Below, one piece after another: positions 8,478 to 13,371 of a DNA stretch of 13,371 nucleotides; positions within the stretch are counted from its first letter, which is position 1; each line of letters starts with the position of its first letter. The notes beneath the pieces are model-generated. The model was not told the origin of the DNA, made no database searches, and saw only the letters and a list, made by a program, of their open reading frames with translations. The stretch is from DAHUYF01 sp052143095 (lineage in GTDB: Bacteria; Pseudomonadota; Alphaproteobacteria; ATCC43930; CGMCC-115725), in assembly GCA_052143095.1 (NCBI GenBank), contig JBKQTR010000019.1, forward strand, positions 1 through 13,371, written 5' to 3'. A program made the position numbers and the translations under genes.

Positions 8478-8768
8478 CGCGTGTCGCCGCTGCATGGACG
8501 CCGGTGCGTCCTTCGACAGGCGCGCTGCGCGCGCCGCCAACCCGTTCGATCGCTCTGCGATCGAACCCTACGGGGCCGACCGCGAAGCGGTCGGCCGGGT
8601 TGGCCCGGATAAGGAAAGTTATTGTTGGGATAAAGAAAATTGCCTCATCCTGAGCGCGAGCGTAGCGAGCAGTCGAATGACGCACTAAGTCGATCCAGCG
8701 GGAGAATTGGGGTCGGAGTCAAAATGGGCCACCGGCCCGCCGCGGTGGGCCGCGTTTCGGCGGCAGCG
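8478..8768. other. Intergenic region between the operon end and the UPF0158 gene
   Basis: Besides the composite hairpin element, the remainder (8686-8768) holds a GC-rich imperfect stem around 8727-8752 (GGGCCACC...GGTGGGCC, one mismatch), close to the stop of the convergent UPF0158 gene. This could help end transcription. No gene is supported here; short open frames across it are translations of the repeats. Confidence 0.5.
8504..8685. repeat. Composite hairpin element bounded by inverted 14-mers
   Basis: GTGCGTCCTTCGAC (8504-8517) and GTCGAATGACGCAC (8672-8685) are inverted copies with one mismatch. Between them are three hairpins in a row: GGCGCG/CGCGCC (8519-8535), a perfect 10-bp stem GTTCGATCGC/GCGATCGAAC with loop TCT (8544-8566), and a perfect 10-bp stem GGCCGACCGC/GCGGTCGGCC with loop GAA (8574-8596). 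A near-direct repeat of 14 nt follows (8607-8620 and 8628-8641, two differences). The right part (8642-8685) is a second copy of the repeat at 27-71. No T-run follows the hairpins, so this is not a standard terminator, though it lies directly after the ispDF-ACS operon. Confidence 0.65.
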
Positions 8769-9188
8769 TCAGTCACTGAGTTCGATTGCGTTATCGGCGC
8801 ACCACGCCCGCAACGCGGCCTCTTCGGCGTTGGCCGAGAAATCGTACCAGCGATCGAGCGCGCGCCGCCGCGCCAGAAACGCCTTGAAGCGGCCGTAAGC
8901 GCCTCTTCGGCTGAATATCCTGCGAACTTCGTCGTAGTCGGCCGGCATGAACTCGCGAACAAAGTCGAAGACCAGAGCCTTGCCTAGGTTGAGCTCCGTC
9001 TTATGCGGTATTTCGATGTATTTCTCGTCGTCGACATCGTCGGGCCACTCTTCCTCTAAGTCGCCCGCGATCTCGGAACGGCAGTAGATCTTGCCTGACT
9101 GCCGGTCGAGAACGCCTTGGTTCTCGCCGATGCCGCCGGAACTCACGTAGAAGAAGGCTAGCTCTAGGTCCGCAAAGCTGATCGCCAT
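8769..9188 (-). CDS. UPF0158 family protein, function unknown
   Basis: This 139-aa acidic, soluble protein has no signal peptide or membrane segment. It matches my memory of the UPF0158 family (PF03682): an N-terminal SFADLELAF, a GENQGVLDRQSGKIY strand region, a strongly acidic stretch with PDDVDDEKYIEIP, then FDFVREFMP, EVRRIFSRRGAYGRFK, and a final ALDRWYDF...EEAALRAWC block. No biochemical role is established that I can name. The ATG at 9188 was chosen because it opens directly into the family motif. The frame extends 27 codons further, but those codons look non-coding. TTGACA at 9223-9218 is a possible -35, with no good -10 and no ribosome-binding site. Base composition is lower in GC than the neighbouring operons: 35 of 60 G/C at 8881-8940 against 45 of 60 at 7021-7080. 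Confidence 0.75.
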   Translation of the reverse strand: MAISFADLELAFFYVSSGGIGENQGVLDRQSGKIYCRSEIAGDLEEEWPDDVDDEKYIEIPHKTELNLGKALVFDFVREFMPADYDEVRRIFSRRGAYGRFKAFLARRRALDRWYDFSANAEEAALRAWCADNAIELSD

Positions 9189-9331
9189 GCAAAAACACCT
9201 AGCGCATGGTACGTCCGTGTCAAGCGTCCGTAGACGCCACATATCCGGGACACCACGCAGTGCCGTCACCCATGCTGCCGCGGCCGCTTAAATTATCCCC
9301 CTCTACCAGCCAGCGGCGGCTCGCTGCGCGG
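9189..9331. other. Short intergenic gap
   Basis: This stretch between the antitoxin remnant and the UPF0158 gene contains the possible TTGACA -35 hexamer (minus, 9223-9218) of the latter. No toxin gene or other coding feature is visible. Confidence 0.4.
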
Positions 9332-9568
9332 TCACTTCGAATCTACATCTTCTAATCGAACGCCGCGGCGCGCGCGCAAGCTCGCGCGCGCTTTCTCGAT
9401 CCGGCGGAGAAAGCGCGGATCGGTCTCGAGCCGATAGTCGAACCAGTCGTCTTCCGATGCGAAGCCAATCAGTACGCCAGCCGGTTTGCCGTGCCGCGTA
9501 ATGACGATTTCCTGCTTTCCGGCCTCACGCAGGAAACGCGAGAGGCCATCTCCTTTTCCGTCCTCTAG
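9332..9568 (-). pseudogene. Phd/YefM-type antitoxin, 5' end lost
   Basis: The minus strand encodes a recognisable type II antitoxin. GLSRFLREAGKQEIVITRHG begins at 9547 and KPAGVLIGF follows, the usual DNA-binding core of Phd/YefM proteins. Then come DDWFDYRLETDPRFLRRIE and a basic tail ending RLEDVDSK before the stop at 9332. The first dozen or so family residues, including the start Met, are missing. The frame continues upstream through LEDGKGD into a heptamer tandem repeat and reaches a TAG at 9607-9605 with no ATG, GTG or TTG in suitable position. An ATG in the wrong frame occurs at 9549. No toxin gene of the PIN, RelE or Doc type lies downstream. I read this as a dead remnant; use of a rare start codon cannot be excluded. 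Confidence 0.65.
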
Positions 9569-9598
9569 CTGACAGCTGAGAGCTGACAGCTGACAGCT
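9567..9598 (+). repeat. Heptamer tandem repeat (AGCTGAC)n
   Basis: Four and a half copies of AGCTGAC follow one another (9567-9573, 9574-9580 with a final G, 9581-9587, 9588-9594, then AGCT). On the minus strand it reads GTCAGCT. Its minus-strand translations give strings such as SAVSSQLSA, which I recall from spurious proteins over this type of repeat in unrelated genomes. It begins exactly where the antitoxin homology fades. Confidence 0.75.
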
Positions 9599-9611
9599 TC
9601 TTCCCTAGGAT
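9583..9611 (+). promoter_or_regulatory. Likely promoter of the ACSF2-like acyl-CoA ligase
   Basis: CTGACA (9583-9588), a 17-nt spacer and TAGGAT (9606-9611) precede a purine-rich ribosome-binding site GGGAGA (9628-9633) and the ATG at 9639. The -35 hexamer is formed across the junction of two heptamer repeat copies. Spacing is ideal; the -10 matches four of six consensus bases. Confidence 0.4.
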
Positions 9612-9638
9612 GGCCGCAAAACGTCTTGGGAGAACGTC

Positions 9639-11333
9639 ATGCCTGGTTTGACGCAAAGCTATGTCCACGGCGCATCCGACGTGCCGCTGATCGGCGAGAC
9701 CATCGGCGTGCATTTCGACAAGGTGGCGGCGCGCTGGGGCGGGCGCGATGCGCTCGTGGTGCGCCATCAGGACATCCGCTGGAGCTATGGCGAGCTCAAG
9801 GCGCGCGTCGACGGCTTTGCCGCGGGGCTGCTGGCGCTGGGGCTCGAGCCGGGCGACCGCGTCGGCATCTGGTCGCCCAATAGTTCCGAATGGGTGGTGA
9901 CGCAATTCGCCACCGCCAAGGCCGGCCTCGTCCTGGTCAACATCAACCCGGCCTATCGCCTCTCCGAGCTCGACTACGCCCTCAACAAGGTCGGCTGCAA
10001 GGCGCTGATCACCGCCGACCACTTCAAGACCTCGGACTATGTCGGCATGCTGCGCGAGCTGGCGCCGGAGATCGACCGCAGCGCGCCCGGCCGGCTGCAG
10101 TCGAAGCGCCTGCCCGCGCTCCAGGCGCTGATCCGCATCGGCAGCGACGAGAAGCGCGGCTTCTTCCGCTTCGAGGACCTGCTCGACGCCGGCGGCGAGC
10201 GCCACAAGGCGGCGCTCGAGGCGCTGGCGCCGCGGCTCCAATTCGACGACCCCATCAACATCCAGTTCACCAGCGGCACCACCGGCGCGCCCAAGGGCGC
10301 AACGCTTACCCATCACAACATCCTCAACAACGGCTTCTTCATCGGCGAGGCGATGAAGCTCACCGAGCGCGACCGCGTCTGCATCCCGGTGCCGCTCTAT
10401 CACTGCTTCGGCATGGTGCTGGGCAATCTCGCCTGCGCCACCCACGGCGCGGCGATGGTCTATCCCTCGGAGGGCTTCGAGCCGCTGGCCACGCTGGCGG
10501 CGGTGGAATCCGAGCGCTGCACCGGGCTCTACGGCGTCCCCACCATGTTCATCGCCGAGCTCGGCCATCCCGATTTTAGCCGCTTCGACCTGAGCTCGCT
10601 GCGCACCGGCATCATGGCGGGCTCGCCCTGCCCGACCGAGGTGATGAAGCGCTGCGTCGGCGAGATGCACATGTCGGAGGTGACGATCGCCTATGGCATG
10701 ACCGAGACCAGCCCGGTGAGCACGCAGACCTCGGCCGACGATCCCTTGGAGCGCCGCGTCGGCACGGTGGGGCGCGTCCATCCCCATGTCGAGGTCAAGA
10801 TCGTCGATGGCGAGGGACGCATCGTCGCGCCGGGGGTGGCGGGCGAGCTCTGCACGCGGGGATATTCGGTGATGCTGGGCTATTGGGGCGACGACGAGCG
10901 GACGGCGGAGGCGATCGACCGCGCCGGCTGGATGCATACCGGCGACCTCGCCACGCTCGACGCCGACGGCTATTGCAACATCGTCGGCCGCATCAAGGAC
11001 ATGGTGATCCGCGGCGGCGAGAACGTCTATCCCCGCGAGATCGAGGAGTTCCTCTTCCGCCACGCCAAGGTCGAGGCGGTGCAGGTCGTGGGCCTGCCCG
11101 ATCCCAAATACGGCGAGGAGCTCTGCGCCTGGGTCAAGCTCAAGCCCGGCGAGAGTGCCACGCCGGAGGAGATCCAGGCCTTCTGCAAAGGCCAGATCGC
11201 GCATTACAAGATCCCGCGCTACATCAAGTTCGTCGACGCCTTCCCGATGACGGTGACCGGCAAGGTGCAGAAATTCCTGATGCGCGAGCACATGGTGAAG
11301 GAGCTGGGCCTGGTCGAGCAGAAGACCGCGTGA
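9639..11333 (+). CDS. Fatty-acyl-CoA ligase, ACSF2-like AMP-binding enzyme
   Basis: This 564-aa soluble enzyme is predicted to activate medium- or long-chain fatty acids to acyl-CoA through an acyl-adenylate. Motifs in order are P-loop TSGTTGAPKG (211-220), VPLYHCFGMVLG, YGVPTMFIAELGHP, GIMAGSPCP, YGMTETSPVS (352-361), TGDLATLDADGY with D436, GRIKDMVIRGGENVYP (450-465) and catalytic K542 in VTGKVQKF. The phrases HCFGMVLGNLACATHGA and GIMAGSPCP are typical of the ACSF2/FadD group within COG0318. It belongs to a different subfamily from the ligase at 6948-8477, so the two are not recent duplicates. The ATG is preceded by GGGAGA at good distance. It has its own probable promoter and ends 3 nt from the convergent gene. 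Confidence 0.92.
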   Translation: MPGLTQSYVHGASDVPLIGETIGVHFDKVAARWGGRDALVVRHQDIRWSYGELKARVDGFAAGLLALGLEPGDRVGIWSPNSSEWVVTQFATAKAGLVLVNINPAYRLSELDYALNKVGCKALITADHFKTSDYVGMLRELAPEIDRSAPGRLQSKRLPALQALIRIGSDEKRGFFRFEDLLDAGGERHKAALEALAPRLQFDDPINIQFTSGTTGAPKGATLTHHNILNNGFFIGEAMKLTERDRVCIPVPLYHCFGMVLGNLACATHGAAMVYPSEGFEPLATLAAVESERCTGLYGVPTMFIAELGHPDFSRFDLSSLRTGIMAGSPCPTEVMKRCVGEMHMSEVTIAYGMTETSPVSTQTSADDPLERRVGTVGRVHPHVEVKIVDGEGRIVAPGVAGELCTRGYSVMLGYWGDDERTAEAIDRAGWMHTGDLATLDADGYCNIVGRIKDMVIRGGENVYPREIEEFLFRHAKVEAVQVVGLPDPKYGEELCAWVKLKPGESATPEEIQAFCKGQIAHYKIPRYIKFVDAFPMTVTGKVQKFLMREHMVKELGLVEQKTA

Positions 11334-11336
11334 CCC

Positions 11337-11984
11337 TCAGCCGATCGCCGGCGCGAGGCGGAAGGCGACGACCGCTAGGAAATGCGCGACGATTCCGGCG
11401 AGCACGCAGCAATGCCAGACCGGATCGGTCCAACGGCCGATGTCGCGCGCATAGATGACCGCGCCGACGGTATAGGCGAGCCCGCCCGCGGCGAGCAGCA
11501 GCAGCGGCAAGGCCGGGATGGCGCGGAGCACCTCGTCGCCGGCCCACAGGAAGATCCAGCCGAGCGCGAGATAGACCGCGACGAAGGCCCGGTCATGCGC
11601 CCTGGGCAGCACCAGCTTCAGCACGATGCCGGCCGCCGCCAGCGCCCAGACCCAGGCGAGGAGGCTGCCGCCGAAGGGCCCGCTGAGCCCGGCGGCGGCA
11701 AAGGGCGTGTAAGTGCCGGCGATGAGCAGGAAGATCGCCGCATGGTCGAGCCAGCGCAGCAACGCGCGCCGCCGCGTCCGCTCCAGCATGTTGTAGAGGA
11801 AGGAGCAGAGCGCGCAGGCGAGCAGCGATATGCCGTAGACCAGGCTCGCCCCGGCCCCGCCGCGTCGCGCCCACAGGCTGACGAGCGCCAGCGCGACCAG
11901 CCCCGAGCCGCCGAAAGCGAGCGTCGCGGTCAGCACCGCGCGGTTGACCTGGCGCGCCAGGCCGGCAGGAGGCGTGACCGACAT
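11337..11984 (-). CDS. Haemolysin III / PAQR family membrane protein
   Basis: This 215-aa protein has seven likely membrane segments. It carries the family pattern LRWLDHAAIFLLIAGTYTPF (76-95, H81) and the last-helix pattern DPVWHCCVLAGIVAHF with H191 and H201. In the PAQR superfamily a serine-x3-histidine in an early helix and the two late histidines form a metal site. Here the early motif reads SFLYN (61-65), with Asn where His is expected; I recall an alphaproteobacterial subgroup with the same change. Members are annotated as haemolysin III, but their cellular role is poorly defined and haemolysis should not be assumed. It starts 6 nt after the 61-aa gene upstream, probably co-transcribed, and its stop is 3 nt from that of the convergent ligase. 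Confidence 0.88.
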   Translation of the reverse strand: MSVTPPAGLARQVNRAVLTATLAFGGSGLVALALVSLWARRGGAGASLVYGISLLACALCSFLYNMLERTRRRALLRWLDHAAIFLLIAGTYTPFAAAGLSGPFGGSLLAWVWALAAAGIVLKLVLPRAHDRAFVAVYLALGWIFLWAGDEVLRAIPALPLLLLAAGGLAYTVGAVIYARDIGRWTDPVWHCCVLAGIVAHFLAVVAFRLAPAIG

Positions 11985-11990
11985 CCGCGG

Positions 11991-12176
11991 CTATTCCAGC
12001 TCGCTCTCCAGCACGACGCGCTCATGCCCGTCGGCCATCGAGCGGATGCGGTACTGGTAGTGGCCGTGCTCGTCCGGCATCAGGCGGACGATCTCGAACC
12101 GCCCCGCCGGCGTGGCGTAGGAGCGGTTCGGCATCAGCGACACCGTCTGCCCGGCCTTGAATTTGCGAGGCGTCAT
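11991..12176 (-). CDS. Small conserved hypothetical protein, 61 aa
   Basis: This short basic-then-acidic protein begins MTPRKFKAGQTVSLMPNRSY, continues FEIVRLMPDEHGHYQYRIRS and ends HERVVLESELE. I recall similar small proteins in many alphaproteobacteria (a KFK.GQ.V start, an IVR.LP.E...QYRI.S core and a HERVV.E..L end) but know no assigned function. The predicted fold would be a small beta barrel or SH3-like domain; this is a guess from the alternating strands. The ATG at 12176 is supported by AGGAA 8 nt upstream (12189-12185); a longer open frame upstream lacks family character. It is the first gene of a likely two-gene unit with the haemolysin III gene. Confidence 0.75.
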   Translation of the reverse strand: MTPRKFKAGQTVSLMPNRSYATPAGRFEIVRLMPDEHGHYQYRIRSMADGHERVVLESELE

Positions 12177-12317
12177 GGCTGATCTTCCTGCGCCGCCGCC
12201 GCGGAGCGGCCGATCGCCTTCCGGCAGAAGCGGCGACGCGCGAGCTGTCTCGCGCGGCTCACCGCCGATCATAGCAGGCGGCGGCCGGGTTGTCCGATGT
12301 TTCGCTCGCGACGGATT
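12177..12317. other. Intergenic region
   Basis: This GC-rich gap lies between the SRPBCC stop and the 61-aa gene and should hold the promoter of the latter. I could not identify convincing -35 and -10 hexamers. The ribosome-binding site AGGAA at 12189-12185 is the only clear signal. Confidence 0.4.
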
Positions 12318-12716
12318 CTAGCCGCGCCCGCTGAAATAGGCCTTCATCGGCGCAAAATAGAAATCCTGCCAGCCGCCGTCGCGATAGCCGGTATGACCGT
12401 CGGGGACGTTGCGGTGGCGCAAGGTGAGCTTGGTGCCGGTCTTGGCCGGCGCCAGCAGCAGCTCGATCTCGGAATCCGGATCGGCCTTGGCAAAGCGCGT
12501 CGTGCGCCAGGACTGGACGATGCGCCGCCCGGGCTCGAGCACGAGGTTGCGGCCGGTGATGTAGCCGTCCCAGGCGGTGAAGGCGGCGCCCAGCTTGGCC
12601 GACGCCGTCGCCTCGGCGCCGGTCATCGCGCCATGCGCGCGGCTGTCGAGCCAGGCGTCATAGACCGCTTGCGGCGGCGCCGGGATGGTCGCGGTCAGCG
12701 TAAAGCGGAACACCAT
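12318..12716 (-). CDS. SRPBCC/AHSA1-domain protein
   Basis: This 132-aa single-domain protein of the START-like SRPBCC superfamily, AHSA1 (activator of Hsp90 ATPase homologue) group, starts FRFTLTATIPAPPQAVYDAW. It then shows GAAFTAWDGYITGRNL, the strand pair VLEPGRRIVQSWRTT, ESEIE-like DSEIELLLAP, TKLTLRHRNVP, and the closing helix GGWQDFYFAPMKAYF. Such proteins have a hydrophobic ligand pocket; bacterial members are mostly uncharacterised, and a true co-chaperone role is not implied. The ATG lies 9 nt after the stop of the DUF899 gene, so the two are probably one operon. No strong ribosome-binding site is seen, consistent with translational coupling. Confidence 0.85.
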   Translation of the reverse strand: MVFRFTLTATIPAPPQAVYDAWLDSRAHGAMTGAEATASAKLGAAFTAWDGYITGRNLVLEPGRRIVQSWRTTRFAKADPDSEIELLLAPAKTGTKLTLRHRNVPDGHTGYRDGGWQDFYFAPMKAYFSGRG

Positions 12717-12725
12717 CGCGGTCGC

Positions 12726-13295
12726 TCAGGAATAGGTGAAGCGCGGCCGCCAAGTGCCACCGCCACCGGGCAGCAGATCGAGGAAATGCCACAGCGAGCA
12801 GAAATCGTCGCCCGGGCCGAAGCCGGTGTCGCCGATGCGCAGGATCTTGCCGCCGTCGCGGGTGAAGACCGAGACGCCCGGCAGCCAGCCCTGCTCGCTG
12901 CGATAGCCCATATCGGCAGCGAAGCTGGTGTCGCGGTGCGACACCATGCGGAAGCGCCAGCCGCGCGACGCCTTGAACTTCTCCTGCGTCTCCGGCGCGT
13001 CGGGAGATGCCACGACGAAGGCGGCGCGGTTCTCGAGATGCGCCAGCACGCCGTTGAAGCCATCGGCCCAGAGCGTGCAATAGGGACAGCCCGCGCCCAT
13101 GTTGTGAATGACGAAGAGGCTGTCCTTGTCGCCGAAGAGCTCGGACAGCGCCACCTTTCCCGCGCGCGTCACGAAGTCGTATTCCGCCACCTCTTCGGGC
13201 GCCACCGATTGCTGCAGCGCGCGCATCTTCTTGCGCAGCTCGGTGATCTCGCCGCGGTATTGCGCCAGACGCTGTGCGGTTTCGCGATACTGCAT
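12726..13295 (-). CDS. DUF899 thioredoxin-like protein
   Basis: This 189-aa protein has an N-terminal coiled-coil-prone helix (about 5-30), then the thioredoxin-like DUF899 core. The core shows ALSELFGDKDSLFVIHNMG, the redox-type motif GCPYC (C70, C73) followed by TLWADGFNG, VVASPDAPETQEKF, RGWRFRMVSHRDTSFAADMGY, LPGVSVFTRDGG and FGPGDDFCSLWHFLDLLPGG. The CPYC dithiol suggests a disulfide or peroxide-related function, by fold only; no reaction is established for the family. There is no signal peptide, so it is probably cytoplasmic. A strong GGAGGAG ribosome-binding site (13306-13300) precedes the ATG. It is followed 9 nt later by the SRPBCC gene. Confidence 0.88.
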   Translation of the reverse strand: MQYRETAQRLAQYRGEITELRKKMRALQQSVAPEEVAEYDFVTRAGKVALSELFGDKDSLFVIHNMGAGCPYCTLWADGFNGVLAHLENRAAFVVASPDAPETQEKFKASRGWRFRMVSHRDTSFAADMGYRSEQGWLPGVSVFTRDGGKILRIGDTGFGPGDDFCSLWHFLDLLPGGGGTWRPRFTYS

Positions 13296-13317
13296 GAGGC
13301 TCCTCCGGTGGCTTGGC

Positions 13318-13371
13318 TCAGGTCTTGCGCCGCGGCCGGCGGCGCGGCGCGCGCGGCTTCCTCGCCCTGCC
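13318..13371 (-). CDS. C-terminal end of an upstream gene (partial)
   Basis: The last 17 codons at the right edge read GRARKPRAPRRRPRRKT and stop, 22 nt before the DUF899 ATG. A basic Arg/Pro/Lys tail of this kind is common at the ends of alphaproteobacterial proteins, and the spacing suits an operon partner. The piece is too short to identify, and a chance open frame in GC-rich DNA remains possible. Confidence 0.4.
   Translation of the reverse strand, partial: GRARKPRAPRRRPRRKT

Noticed and set aside
6756..8540. 594-aa minus-strand frame opposite pncC and the first acyl-CoA ligase
   Set aside because: Antisense frame of a strongly coding plus strand; composition is typical of a mirror frame.
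8544..8596. Two perfect 10-bp stem-loops as an intrinsic terminator of the ispDF operon
   Set aside because: Neither hairpin is followed by a T-run on either strand; better explained as part of the repeat element, though they could slow polymerase.
8691..8740. Possible insertion-sequence end (GGGGTCGGAGTCAAAATGGGCC region)
   Set aside because: It loosely recalls terminal sequences of some transposable elements, but no matching second end, target duplication or transposase fragment is visible.
9195..9223. Sigma-70 promoter for the UPF0158 gene
   Set aside because: TTGACA is a perfect -35, but the best -10 at 16-17 nt spacing is poor, so it is noted only in the gene entry.
9525..11291. 588-aa minus-strand frame opposite the ACSF2-like ligase
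   Set aside because: Mirror frame of a motif-complete enzyme; its start lies in the ligase and its tail runs into the heptamer repeat.

Overview
The window is GC-rich DNA, almost certainly from an alphaproteobacterium, probably a member of the Rhodospirillales or a close relative. The main support is the dusB(nifR3)-ntrB-ntrC operon, the bifunctional IspDF fusion, and the cluster of ispDF with pgpA and a CinA C-terminal-domain gene. No species-level call is possible from the sequence alone. Most of the window is ordinary, densely packed chromosome.

Layout. At 1-268 there is non-coding DNA holding two unrelated dispersed palindromic repeats. At 269-3827 (minus) lies the nitrogen-regulation operon dusB-ntrB-ntrC, with 2-nt spacing and then an ATGA overlap. 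It has a recognisable promoter and an operator-like palindrome. At 3942-4739 (minus) is a CcsA/YpjD-like membrane protein, separated from dusB by a terminator-like hairpin. From 4805 to 8477 (plus), reading away from these, are ispDF, pgpA, pncC (cinA C-terminal domain) and an acyl-CoA ligase. These overlap or nearly abut, so they look like one translationally coupled transcription unit covering isoprenoid precursors, phosphatidylglycerol, NMN recycling and acyl activation.

At 8478-9638 there is a small accessory patch with visibly lower GC. It contains a roughly 180-bp set of stacked hairpins bounded by inverted 14-mers, a UPF0158-family gene, and a Phd/YefM-type antitoxin whose 5' end is missing where a heptamer tandem repeat (AGCTGAC) begins. 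No toxin gene is present. At 9639-11333 (plus) is a second, larger acyl-CoA ligase (ACSF2-like), whose likely promoter takes its -35 hexamer from that heptamer repeat. It converges on a minus-strand pair at 11337-12176: a haemolysin III/PAQR-type membrane protein and a 61-aa conserved hypothetical. Further minus-strand genes at 12318-13295 are an AHSA1/SRPBCC protein and a DUF899 thioredoxin-like protein, followed by the last codons of another gene at the right edge.

I did not find a clearly new multi-gene system. The points most worth a second look are the composite hairpin element and its relative at the left edge, the decapitated antitoxin with its repeat-derived promoter, the perfect palindrome at the ntrBC operon start, and the GSFTGA variant loop in NtrC. 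I see no rRNA, tRNA, CRISPR array or intact insertion sequence.
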